From assembly GCF_032854445.1 (NCBI RefSeq), contig NC_088295.1:10279385-10343384 (forward strand): 64,000 nt of DNA, given 5' to 3'. This stretch comes from Liolophura sinensis. Taxonomy: Eukaryota; Mollusca; Polyplacophora; Chitonida; Chitonidae. Numbering within the stretch: position 1 is the first letter of the stretch; every line of letters starts with the position of its first letter. Under the pieces are notes generated by a model that had not been told where the DNA came from, did no database searches, and worked only from the letters and a program-made list of their open reading frames with translations. The position numbers and the translations under genes are program-made. This document shows positions 10,601 through 21,265 of the stretch, one piece after another.

Positions 10601-13600
10601 TTAATTAGCGCATTAGCTTGACATCAAACAGCCATGCACATGTATCATAGTTTACTAATAACCTTCCACTGACCATAATAGATTTTTACCTTGATCATTG
10701 CCTCTGCCAAGAGTTCAAAGTTTTGGATATAAGCTCTGAGGGTGTGCGGGCCATAGATGGTGGATGCTCCTTCATACCTCTGTATCTGTACAACAACAAC
10801 AAAAGTTCATATAACATCAGCTTCATCACCTACTAGTGAAATACAAAATCCTAGTGAATTTAAAAACAGCATGGAGCAATTCAACATTGACTTGTACATC
10901 ACCAAGAAGATTTGAGATATATGCTTGAAGTTTTACACGTCTCTTATCAATACTTTGTCTCTCCCGGGATCCTCTGTGCTAAGTCAGAAATGATAAATAT
11001 TGCTAATTTCACAGTTTTTTGCAATGACTGGACTCATAAATTAACTCTTGTAGCAAGAATACTTTGTTAGCTGTGTTGACAGAAATCTGCATAGAAATGT
11101 AACATGTTGTCATAAATTTCTCATTCCAACTTTTTTAAATCTTAAAAATCTCCTGATTTTAATGCATGAACAACTGGCAGAATGTCAATATTTAACTCAT
11201 TTTTCAATAACATTCTAAGTCTCTTTTATTTACTTTTTATGGTTGGAGGGTTGCTTATGACAAAAATGCATCGTCACCATAATTTGGTTTACCTGATATT
11301 CCTCGAAAGTAGTGATGTAATCTGCATAGTCATTGGAGAGGCCAGCAATTACAGGTGTGCTTGACACTCCGCCGGATGTTAACACCTGTGGAAGCGTACA
11401 TACATCAACAATTTCACATTAGGTAAACAATAGTACACACATCAACTATTTAACATTGGCTAAATAACAGTACACATTAACAGTATTATCTGATCATCAG
11501 AGGGGAAATGCGTGTTCACCCTAAAGTCTACAAGTCAACTACCTTCTATTTTTTGTGGAAGGCCTGTTGGCTGAGTAGTCTAGACGGTTGACAGGTATTG
11601 CTGGTGACTTGGAGGCTGCTGGTTTGAAACCTGCCGTGGCCTCAGCCAATTTCCAGCACTAGAATCTGTGCTATATTCAGAAAAGTTTAAACCCTAATAA
11701 TGATAACACTGCTACTTAATCCACTTTCAAAATGACATCAATACCTGCCTAACAGTACACATATCAACAATTTCACATTTGGTAAACAACAGTACACACA
11801 TCAATTATTCAAAATTTACTAAACAATAGTACACGCATCAACTATTTAAAATTTGCTAAACAAAAGTACACACATCAACAATTTTACATTCAGTAGTACA
11901 CACATCAACTATTTGCTACACATCAGTACACATAACAATTTCACATTCGTTAAACAATAGTACATACATCAACAATTCAACATTCAGCAAACAATAGAAC
12001 GCACATATCAACAATTCAACTTTAAACAACATAGAACAATTCAACTGTAAACAACATAGAACGCAAACTCACAAAAAGTTATTCCTTTAACATTTCTCCA
12101 TCTTATGAACAGCTTATAACAACATAAAGGGATTTTACTATGTTTTTCCATGTTACATATTTACCACTTTAAAAATAATTTGGTGACAATTTCATATTTC
12201 CTTACAAAAACTTACCTTGGAAACAGCGTTTCTTAACCTTCTTCCAGACATTGTGCTGTGACATAAAATTAAACAAAACAAATTAACAACTGCCTTCATT
12301 CTGCCCAAATTTAACATCCATATTATGTTGTCACTAATTAAAATAAACACCTTTCATACCATAAATAATCTCCTTACTTTCACGTTAGAATGTTTAATAA
12401 TCACTGAAAACAAAACATTTACCTGAATTCACCAGGCACTGCCACAAGGAACATGCTTCCTACTCTTAATAACTGTACATCTACGATATATGGCTGCCAC
12501 TGGTATGGGTTCTTGATCTGAAATAATAATGCAAGATTGACAATTCTTTTCAACTGAAAAATAAAAGCAATGAATTTCATCATTCAATTTCCTCCATCCA
12601 CAAAGAACAACATGGTCAAGACAATATCAAAATGATGCTGAGATCAATATTCAACTATTAAGTCAAGCACATGAAAACAAAACAAAGTTATCCCCCCTAC
12701 TACAGTGTTCTCTTCCTTGCCCTACCTCACCAGTATCCAGTAAGATGGGCTTGGGAGCGTGACAGCTTCTCTGAGCATCAGTCGGTGTGGCCAGAAAATC
12801 TCTGACCAAATCCCAGAACAGGTTTTCTGACTTCGACCCTAAAGGAATAAACATACAAGTACAAAGTGTAATTTACCTTAGTTACAAACTGCACGAATAT
12901 CAAGGGTAGAAACACTTTAATGTAAAACTTCATTAAATTTTCCTCTATCATACTAAAATACCATTTTATCTCGTAATAATATATTTAACACTAAAGTACA
13001 TAACAACGTTCAATTAAATAGTAAATACTGGTATCAAGATTTCACAAATACAAAAAAACTGACCTTGGACAAAATTGAACATGCCAGGCCCATCTGTGGT
13101 ACCAGCAGCAAAACTGTATCCCATGGCAGGTTTACAGGTTTTAACCTACAATTTCATATAAACGAAGCATTAATTACAAGTAAGTTACAAAATTTCATCA
13201 CAAGTGTGTGCGTGTGTTAGTTATGAAAAGGTGAAGAGTTACTGACCTTTGTGGTAGAGTTCAGCTGTATCTCCACGTTTGTCATGTCCACATACGTGTG
13301 CTTGAAATCTACAGGCCCGGTGATCAGTTTGCTAGCAGATTTATACAATTCCTAAAAAACATAACACAATAACAAACAAGTGTTAAAGAGACATGATGTG
13401 TCTAGTAAGTACCATGAGTTTTAGTAATTAATACACAATGTCAATATCTGTCAGCACAATATGGATAGTCGTGGGTTTCCCCTAAGCTCTGTCCGGTTTC
13501 CTCCCACCATAATGCTGGCCTCCGACGTATAAGTGAAATATACCTGGAAACACTGTAAAACACCAATCAAATAAAACAAATAATACACAATTTCAATAAA

Positions 13601-16600
13601 CTGAACCGACCATTACATTGTCCAATCGTATCATTCTCAGCCATTTCAACATGTTTTGTTTTGCTGCTTTTTGTTTTTGTGATCATCACCAGCTAATGAG
13701 ACGTACTGGCAAAGTACAATGTTTCCACTTATGTAATATTAGGGCTTTATTTTCGTCATGCTTTACCAGACTCTACATGGATTCCTGAAGAATCGCTGTG
13801 CGACAATCCACCAGAATCTAAACATAATACCATAAGGCAGTTGCTCTAGTGCATATATAAAAGAAGGGTGATTTTTAGGGATTCCAAGTTCATTGATCTG
13901 AAACAAAGTATAACAGATTAAAATAAAAATACATTAACTTGAATATGGATTCTTTTACTGGATTCCAAGTAGATTAGCTTAGGTTTATGGGAGTGAATAT
14001 TTTAGTATTAAAAGTTTATTAGTCATGACAAGTTTAAATTAGTCTAAATCAGTAACAACAATCACACACGAAAGGCAACACTGGTTTCAAAATGACGTAA
14101 CAAATCTGGCTTTCTGGACACTCACCATTGCTTTATTGTACTGATTTAACCCTATGATCCTTGTACTGTCTGTCATGTCTTTGCCAGGTCCAAATGCAAC
14201 ACACATCTCATTCTACAAATGGAAAAGTTATCAGAGTTCATAATTCATTGAGTTAAACATAACTTCAATGATGATCATACAGTCGAGTACATGAACAAAT
14301 GGTCTACTAATATTTAATATCGTGGGTTTCCCCTGAGCTCTCCCTGGTTTCCTCCCACCAAAATGTTGGCCACCCTTGCATAAGTGAAATATTCTTGAGT
14401 ACATTGTAAAACACCAATCAAATCAAATAAACAAATAAATAAATAGGAGGTTTAATATCACATGTCCCCTACTGAATCATCAGAATAATAGCTATGTCAA
14501 AGTCCACAATATCAGAACAATGGTGGTCATAAGTTTGTGAAGAAAGAACAAAATGACCTGAAACTACTTTCTTTCACCTATATAACTTCCTCTGGTTAAG
14601 CAATCTACGAAGTCTCAATTTAAATGACAACCCATTCTGAAAACTCTCCAAAAATGACAGTGCAAAAATGACCATGATTTGGTCAAAAATGAGTGAGACC
14701 ACCACAAACTTGAACTTATTCTGCATCAAGTCCTGTTGAAGACATGCAACAAGTTTCAATCAATATGATGTATTGTTTTGAAAGTGATTTCATGATGGCC
14801 TGGGGGATTGACAGGCTAAGTATACCAATAGTATTCTCTCCTCCCAAGCACTGTTACACGCACACTTACACAGAGTTAATTACCTTTCCATTGCAGGTGC
14901 TTGTTGGGTTGTCACAGGGTAGGCCAGTATCCAGACAGTGAGGGCCTTTAGTGTTTGGAGACACATCCCCTTCATTGCTCTGTGCAAATGCGGCCACAAA
15001 CTTTCCCTGTAATTATATAAAGGTGCTACCTCATTAGAACCAAAGGAAACTTCAGCTACTGCATTTGACCTAAAAATTCAACTATAGAATTTTTTTTTTT
15101 TTGGTTTTGGAGGAAAATAAAGATCCTCATCACAAACCTTTGGAAGTAAAACTTTTTCCCCAGTGGGATGTGATCCTAAATTGCAAGATGACTTAACAAC
15201 ATATTTTTAAGACCAACAGAACTCTTAGCAAAATTTAAGGTAAAACATGCTACATACCATAAATCTGACGTGTATAAGTGAATCAAATAGTTGTATCAAA
15301 TACTTTACAATCTTAAACAAAATTATTATAATGAAAGAATTTTGTATAGAAGACCACCTTCACACACTAGTGTCATATTAATTGAAAGAGACAACTAAAA
15401 TCTACATTGTGTTATCCCAGGAACAGTCAACACTGGGTAATTACTGAACAGTCTGGGTAAACATGAAACAAAACAGACAAGTGTACGCAGTGATATCACA
15501 ACTTACCTGTCCAGGTAAGGTCCCTTTGTTCATTTCCCTCTCGAATAGCTGTGAGGCATATCCCTTATTATCACCACTGATCAAGCGATTTGTGTTGTTC
15601 ATACTGGTGCAGTGAACTGCAAACCAACTGACAGAAGAAAACAACACATACACTGACAACCTTCAATACTTCTAACAGCTGTCTTTATGTGATTAGGTTT
15701 TGTTTTTAAACCAACCATTTCCCTTATCGGAGAAGAGTCCGGGTTATGTACATGTAGATTTGAGGCTTTATCCAAAAGCCAAGACATATTTGTATACATT
15801 TCATGCAGTTCTCTCTATCCTAAATGAACAAATGAACTCTCTTTAATGCCCACGTTAAACAAATCTAGACACTCACTGCTAAGCAAATCACACTCAGGCT
15901 TGCCAACGAGATGATTTCCTGCAATCTGTGGGATATTTCAGAGCTGTTGTTGGTGTACAACTGCACATTTATAACCCACTAACTGTTTAGTGACGCTTTT
16001 GCAGTCGCACACTGCAACTGTTATATGTAATAAAAGAATCTGAAATGCAGCCTAATTATGTTATGGCAAGAAGGAGGGGGAGGAGGCGTTGATTAGGGTT
16101 TGGGGGTTGGTAGGGTAGTGATGTCGCTGTCAACAACCTGCCCTGTCTGAGGAGAAATCTTCTTTGAAGTCTTGTTTAATCCTTACCTAATCATTCCGAT
16201 GCCATTCCCGTTACGGTCCACAAACTTCAGCACTGTCATGTTTTTATCCACATTGTGAACATATCTAAGTAAGACAACATAGCATTGTATATGTAATTAG
16301 CTGCTAAACATTCAACAAAAAGGAAATACATAATATTAAACTTTAAATAAACGTTATCACTACATGACTTTTATGTAATACTTACTGAAAGGTAGACGCC
16401 ACTTATATAAAAGTAGTCAAACATATCACATTATTTGGTGACATCTGGGATAGTATATTTTGCAGTAACATAAATAAACAGACAGGACATCAAGATTTGA
16501 ATTTTTTTACCCCAATGCTTATAAGCCTACAAGATTCAAAAGCCACAAGACATAAACTTATTCCTTACATGTATTAACTGCCTTACACAACAAAGGGCTC

Positions 16601-19600
16601 ATGGACTTGTACCGACGACGGCCAGCATTATGGTGGGAGGAAACTGGGCACAGCCCGGAGGAAACCCATGACCATCAGCAGGTTGCTGCCAGACCTTCCC
16701 ACTTATAGCTAAAGAGTATATATTAAATGACAAACACAATAAAGCAATTATTAATATGCGTATGTATTCTACAAAATCAACGCTAACCAGCAACAGAAAT
16801 AACAACAACTCACTTTGCCCTCTCTTCCCCAGGGTTATTAGCATAAGCTGTTGGGCTTCGATTGATGTTAGAGTCCAGAAGTTCCCCTTCATTCATGTAA
16901 ATATTGCCTGGCTGCACAGACTCGTGGGCATTCTTCACACTCTGTTTAATAGATCAGGTCTTTCTTCATATGCATACATAACTATAACACACTTTAAATG
17001 AAAATGCAAACACAATGCGCAATCTGATTGGTTTCCATTTTTTATTCTTTCATTGTTGGTTAATGCCATACTTAATCATTTTTTGCCGATATGGTTATGG
17101 ACAGATTGCCAAGACAAAACCACTGACCTTTGGCAAGTTATTATAATGTCAAACGTTTCCATATGTGAGCTGATGGTGAGTTTCTCAAAAAGGCCTGAAA
17201 ATACCTTACATAACCTCCTTATTACATTAGCAATCATCTGTTCTCCTGAAATTAGTTGATTTCTGTTTTTCAACTTTTAAACAAAAACAGTCTGAAATCA
17301 ATGAATTGAAGGAAAATTGAATCCCATCGCTTCATATCTTTGGTTAAAGTGATACTCTTCAAACTTCCTACAAGATGCATGAGAGAAAGACAATAAAGCA
17401 CTTACTCATATGTCAAACACTAAGGGCCTGAGAACAATGGAAGCTGGGGAATCTTGAACATTATGTGTCCAAGAATAGTAGTATTGTGTGACCTAGCAAG
17501 TAAAAGGTGATGAACACCTTTACCACTTTGAAACAACCTGCTTCCACATTGTGTTCCTGCTTGTTTCAGTTTTTTAGAATGCTGCAGCCAGCTTAAACAA
17601 GGGGTTTCTGAAATAAAAAGGTATGTTTTACCTGGACAACACCAGCCACAAAAGTGGAGTAGGATTCCTTCACGAAGCCCAGAGAGGTGATGTCAAAGAG
17701 GAGGTACTGGTGAAAGCCGCCAGGGCCAGAGTGGGTGTGGATGCCACTTATCACCACGTTTCTCTCTGTGTAGAGGTCTCCATACACGGCCTTTAGCCTA
17801 GAGATTACCTGGCCACATAGACAACAATAACACACTGCCTAATACTGTCACTCAGACCTGAGTAGCTACAGTAGATACCCAACATAAAGCTTGCCTTTTG
17901 TGCATTACACCAATAATTTCTGCAAAATTAAGGTAGGCCAACATCACTAACGTGGAAAGAAGATGAAACAACTGTTTTAGGCAAAATGCTCAATAAAATG
18001 TTTGATATAAAGCCCTTTTCAAGATGCTGACAGAGTGACCCAAAACATTTTTTTAAGAATGGCAAAGCAGAAGGAAAAATGATTGCCTTTTTGAAGTCAA
18101 AACTAGATTTTTCATCCAAATTAAACAGGGATTTATAGAAGTCGATTTAATGAACTGAAAATCAGGTAAAAAATGTCCAAGGGAGGTAACTTATTTATGA
18201 AATTCTACTCACAGTCAATACAATACTATATTAATAAATGAACACTTAAATAACTTCGGAAATGTTTTTAATTAATTCTCATGAATACTTTCATTGAATG
18301 CCAATTCCACCTGTAATGTATCCATTTGTGTGACATTGTTAGCATTTTATTTTTTCAAGCTCTACTTCTTACTTTTTAGCGTAAATTTGTTAAACGCAGT
18401 AATGTGTAGGGAATTCAATATGCCAACATTAAAGAACAGATGGAAATACTGCGATTTAGCTTTTCTTCACAAAATTGTCAATAGCTATTTTAACTGCACT
18501 TATTTAACAGGTGTTGTCTCATACCATGTTCCTGTATGAAGTTTTATGAATCCACTTTGTTTTACACCATGGCGAGCAGAATTAATATTCGGAAAAACAG
18601 TATTTGTGTTAGAGCGCAAAGATATTTCAATGTTCTCCAACAGGGTCTTAATATCAATACATTAACAGGTTAATAGGTTTAGGCATCAGTGCAAAGAGTT
18701 GTTGCTATTCTAGTGTTTTGAAGCATATATCAGTGTTTGACACTGTATTATATACATCACGGAAATCTAATCTTGGTTTATTTACATACTATATGTAAAC
18801 AATGCATATTTGTTCTGTATCAATTAAATATACTACTGTTATTGGTCCTGTTACATGGCCCATATATGGACCTGTTGGATTTGATGTGAAGAAAACAAAA
18901 CAAAACAAATTACCTTGCCCAACATCCAAACAGTTTTTATCCTAAAAAAGATTTTTTGATGTGAAAGTTGACAGAAATCTTTACACAAGTACTCACTAGA
19001 TAATAAAATTTGATTTTGTCTATAAAACCTCAATTCCTCAATTCAGATTACCTCAATTCAGATTTCAAATCAGCCAATAAAATTTATTTAAACTCAATTT
19101 AGCACCCCAACAAAACTCAATTTCTGAAGTTTGGTTTGTAAAATTTCAATTTCAGTGAATTCTAAGACAGTATAAAATTTCAGAAGGATTAAGGTAATCC
19201 CCACCTCTAATTTAATGAGCTGAGAGACCATTCCTGTGTCTACACTGATGAAAACCACCCTTGTCTTGTTATCACTGTCCCCAATGATGAATGCTCTGCT
19301 GTACTGACGGAAGTGGATTCCCCTCGCTGTTTGACCAGGATTAGCATAACCCATCTGAAAACATCAAAAATACTGTGTGAACTTGGGAAAACCCTAGGCT
19401 GTGTAAGCCTCTGTCTAAAGTCGATAAAAATGGTAGAGAATCTGAACATGTCACATATAGATCAGTTTGTATCTTACATTACTAACACACTTAATAGGTG
19501 TTTAGTATTCAAATAAAAAAAACATATATACATTATCCCTAAACTAGGTCCCAGTGTTTTATGCTAGGAGGAAATCTAGCAGAGCTCATGGGAATTCAGA

Positions 19601-20439
19601 GCCCCTATCCATGTAGCTGATAACTTAATTCCTGACCGAGGGCCAAGTCACAGCCAATAAAGTAGGAGCTGTATTTTTAGTCTATGGCTAGTCAAACTCT
19701 GCAAGCCAAATATTAATCTGTATCAGTAACATTAGTGGTAATAAATTTTAGATATTTCCTCTGAAAATATGCGTAGGCCTACTACGACTGTGAAACTTTC
19801 ATGCTGGGTGAGATATGGCAAAGAGACATGCTCTAGGTACTAAGTTAGTAACATGTTTACTGCTCATAAGCAACTTCTACAGCAAAATAAATGACACTCA
19901 ATGATAAAGTTCACCTAAAGGAGCTCTAATATATCCGTTTGGAGAAGCCGGATCAATCCCAGGTCAAGTCATATCAAGGATTTTAAAAATGGTACTTGTT
20001 GCTGCCTTGCTTGGCGCTCAGCACTGAGAGGTTAGAGCCAGTATCAGTATAATGCCTGGGTGAGGTGTCATGTCAGGTGTCTTTGGCATGATACTACAGT
20101 GAAAGCAGCACTTCCGCAGCATAGATTTGCCCTGCCACCAGAAAACACACGATATAAACACGCACCTAATGACTCCTCATCACCATGAAAACTTGTTAAC
20201 TATATGACGTAAGACATTAAGCATTCATTCATTCATTCTGATTGGAATTGTAGTCCGTCCATGTGCCTGAAACTGAAAGCTACAAATTCAGGTAAATGAA
20301 AGTGTACCATGTCAACTTCTGCGGCTGGACCCGTGATGTCAGCTATACCAGCACCAACAATATAGTTGATGGCACATCTTACGTAAGTAATCAAACAAAC
20401 AACAATCAGTCCACCAAACGTCACCCTTTTCCAAACCAT
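7649..20439 (-). CDS. ASAH2: Neutral ceramidase (non-lysosomal), complete, 19 exons
   Basis: Hydrolyses ceramide to sphingosine and fatty acid at neutral pH. Coding exons in order: 20439-20308, 19354-19205, 17808-17632, 16941-16814, 16264-16187, 15627-15507, 15006-14884, 14212-14126, 13351-13247, 13145-13064, 12838-12726, 12517-12423, 12255-12216, 11385-11293, 10785-10690, 10341-10198, 9867-9814, 8478-8390, 7886-7649. All have GT-AG ends and compatible phases, and sum to 2145 nt (714 residues plus stop), close to the family length. Residues 1-22 form a hydrophobic signal sequence. The catalytic domain has SGIHTHSGPGG (about 115-125; zinc His), WFAVHCTSMNN (His 227; zinc), NEGDVSPN (Ser 278, the family nucleophile), VPGEFSTMSGRR (Glu 462) and NDYADYITTFEEYQ (zinc Tyr region). 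About 550-714 is the C-terminal Ig-like domain. No Ser/Thr mucin box follows the signal sequence, so a secreted form is likely. Family assignment is secure; exact ortholog name is by similarity. Confidence 0.93.
7930..8165 (-). mobile_element. SINE family A copy, in ceramidase intron
   Basis: The reverse complement matches 19925-20135 over most of its length. Shared blocks are the AGGTCA head, AAGATTTTAA, CTTGGCGCTCA, CACTGAGAGGTTAG, GGAGTGTCATGTCTGGTGTC and GCATGATAC. Its head resembles a tRNA promoter. Confidence 0.75.
8690..9650. repeat. Minisatellite of about 28-29 bp in a ceramidase intron
   Basis: More than 30 tandem units of the form CATTGTCTATATTTGAGATG plus TAACACTA, with two alternating variants (TTTGAGATG and TGGAACTG). 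It fills most of the intron between the exons at 9867-9814 and 8478-8390. Confidence 0.9.
11402..12070. repeat. Minisatellite of about 37 bp, split by a SINE
   Basis: Units of CAATTTCACATTAGGTAAAC plus AATAGTACACACATCAA lie at about 11402-11485 and 11748-12070. The gap between the two blocks holds a SINE. It lies in the ceramidase intron between the exons at 12255-12216 and 11385-11293. Confidence 0.8.
11561..11705 (+). mobile_element. tRNA-derived SINE inside a minisatellite
   Basis: The head reads TTGGCTGAGTAGTCTAGACG, a good A box, followed by the B box GGTTTGAAACC at 11621-11631. The spacing suits an RNA polymerase III promoter. A body with CCAATTTCCAGCACTAGAAT follows. It is not a tRNA gene because no cloverleaf closes around it. 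Confidence 0.65.
13467..13585 (+). mobile_element. Mollusc-type SINE, 3' part
   Basis: Carries GTGGGTTTCCCCTAAGCTCT, TTTCCTCCCACCATAATGCT, ATAAGTGAAATATA and AAAACACCAATCAAATAAA in the family order. Intronic in the ceramidase gene. Confidence 0.8.
14318..14450 (+). mobile_element. Mollusc-type SINE, 3' part
   Basis: Same order of motifs as at 13467: GTGGGTTTCCCCTGAGCTCT, TTTCCTCCCACCAAAATGTT, ATAAGTGAAATATTCTTGAG and an A-rich AAATAAACAAATAAATAAA tail. Confidence 0.8.
16600..16712 (-). mobile_element. Mollusc-type SINE, minus orientation
   Basis: The plus strand shows the family in reverse complement: GGCCAGCATTATGGTGGGAG, GAAACTGGGCACAGCCCGGA, GGAAACCCATGACCATCAGC and AGGTTGCTGCCAGACCTTCC. 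It lies in a ceramidase intron. Confidence 0.8.
19925..20135 (+). mobile_element. SINE family A copy
   Basis: Plus-orientation partner of the copy at 7930-8165. It has a B-box-like GGATCAATCCC, then GTCAAGTCATATCAAGGATT, CTTGGCGCTCAGCACTGAGA and TGTCATGTCAGGTGTCTTTG. It lies in the first ceramidase intron. Confidence 0.75.
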
Positions 20440-21265
20440 GATGAGACAACTGCGCAGACGTTAAAGTAGACCATGTGAACTGACAGATGGTCACGTGATA
20501 GCATCGAGTCGAGTCCATAAAAAGTCCAGGGATTGAGGATGTCCAAACATATCCATTGATGCAAATATCGTGGGCGATATGCCATACGATAATTTAAGTT
20601 AACATTATTTATTATTTTGCATACTTTCATTTATTAAATAATGGTTTCTTAACGTAATGTAAAAATTAAGTCTTCTACCGCTTGTTCCATATTCTCCCCT
20701 TCTTCAAGTAAATAGACAGTCCCAAAGGGTGAGGCAAATGTTTGACAGGCACTTCGTAACAATTGCAGCTCCAAATTATGAACATGGACTTTTTTTTCAA
20801 CATGCTGTCATCAGAGTTCTAAAATTCAAACATTTATCAACAGTGTTTAATACTATGTCTATTCGGTAATTATTGTACAACCTACTCGTTGTAACTCTCC
20901 TGTAATTTGTTGAACAGAGCAGGCAAAGTCCGTTTCGTTTTCGTGTCATATACGTACCAGATGTGAAAAGGAGCACCGAGCGTCTAGCCCCCGGTAACTT
21001 GATACACTGTGGAGACTTGGATAGGAGGTTGTCGTCCGCAGCAGCCCTCAGAGTTTGTCCGCAAAGTTTCGGCAGCAGTTGATGCTCGGCTGAGATTTGT
21101 CACGTAAGCCATCGTACGACGTGTACAACTTCCAGAAAGTTCAACTTCAAGAGAGCACTGTGCCGTCCAACGCAAGCCAATTTTAAGAAGAATGTGGATT
21201 TCTCTGTAGTTTGGAAACTCTTGCCCAATTCTTAGTTGCCTCCTTCATCGATTTTGACTGACAAA
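20440..21265. promoter_or_regulatory. Shared 5' region between divergent ceramidase and P4HA genes
   Basis: The start codons of the minus-strand ceramidase (20439) and the plus-strand P4HA (21266) are 826 bp apart, head to head. Both 5'UTRs and core promoters, or at least their proximal parts, should lie here unless non-coding first exons exist. No convincing TATA box in the right place was seen for either gene. A minus-strand reading frame at 20984-21175 has no recognisable domain and is not called. Confidence 0.5.

Noticed and set aside
13840..13908. Possible extra ceramidase exon on the minus strand (open stretch INELGIPKNHPSFIYALEQL after a TTTCAG acceptor)
   Set aside because: It has no counterpart in the family, the flanking exons join directly to give the conserved sequence, and its only nearby donor would break the frame.
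20984..21175. Minus-strand 63-residue frame in the divergent promoter
   Set aside because: No recognisable domain; it lies in GC-richer promoter or 5'UTR sequence where chance frames are expected.
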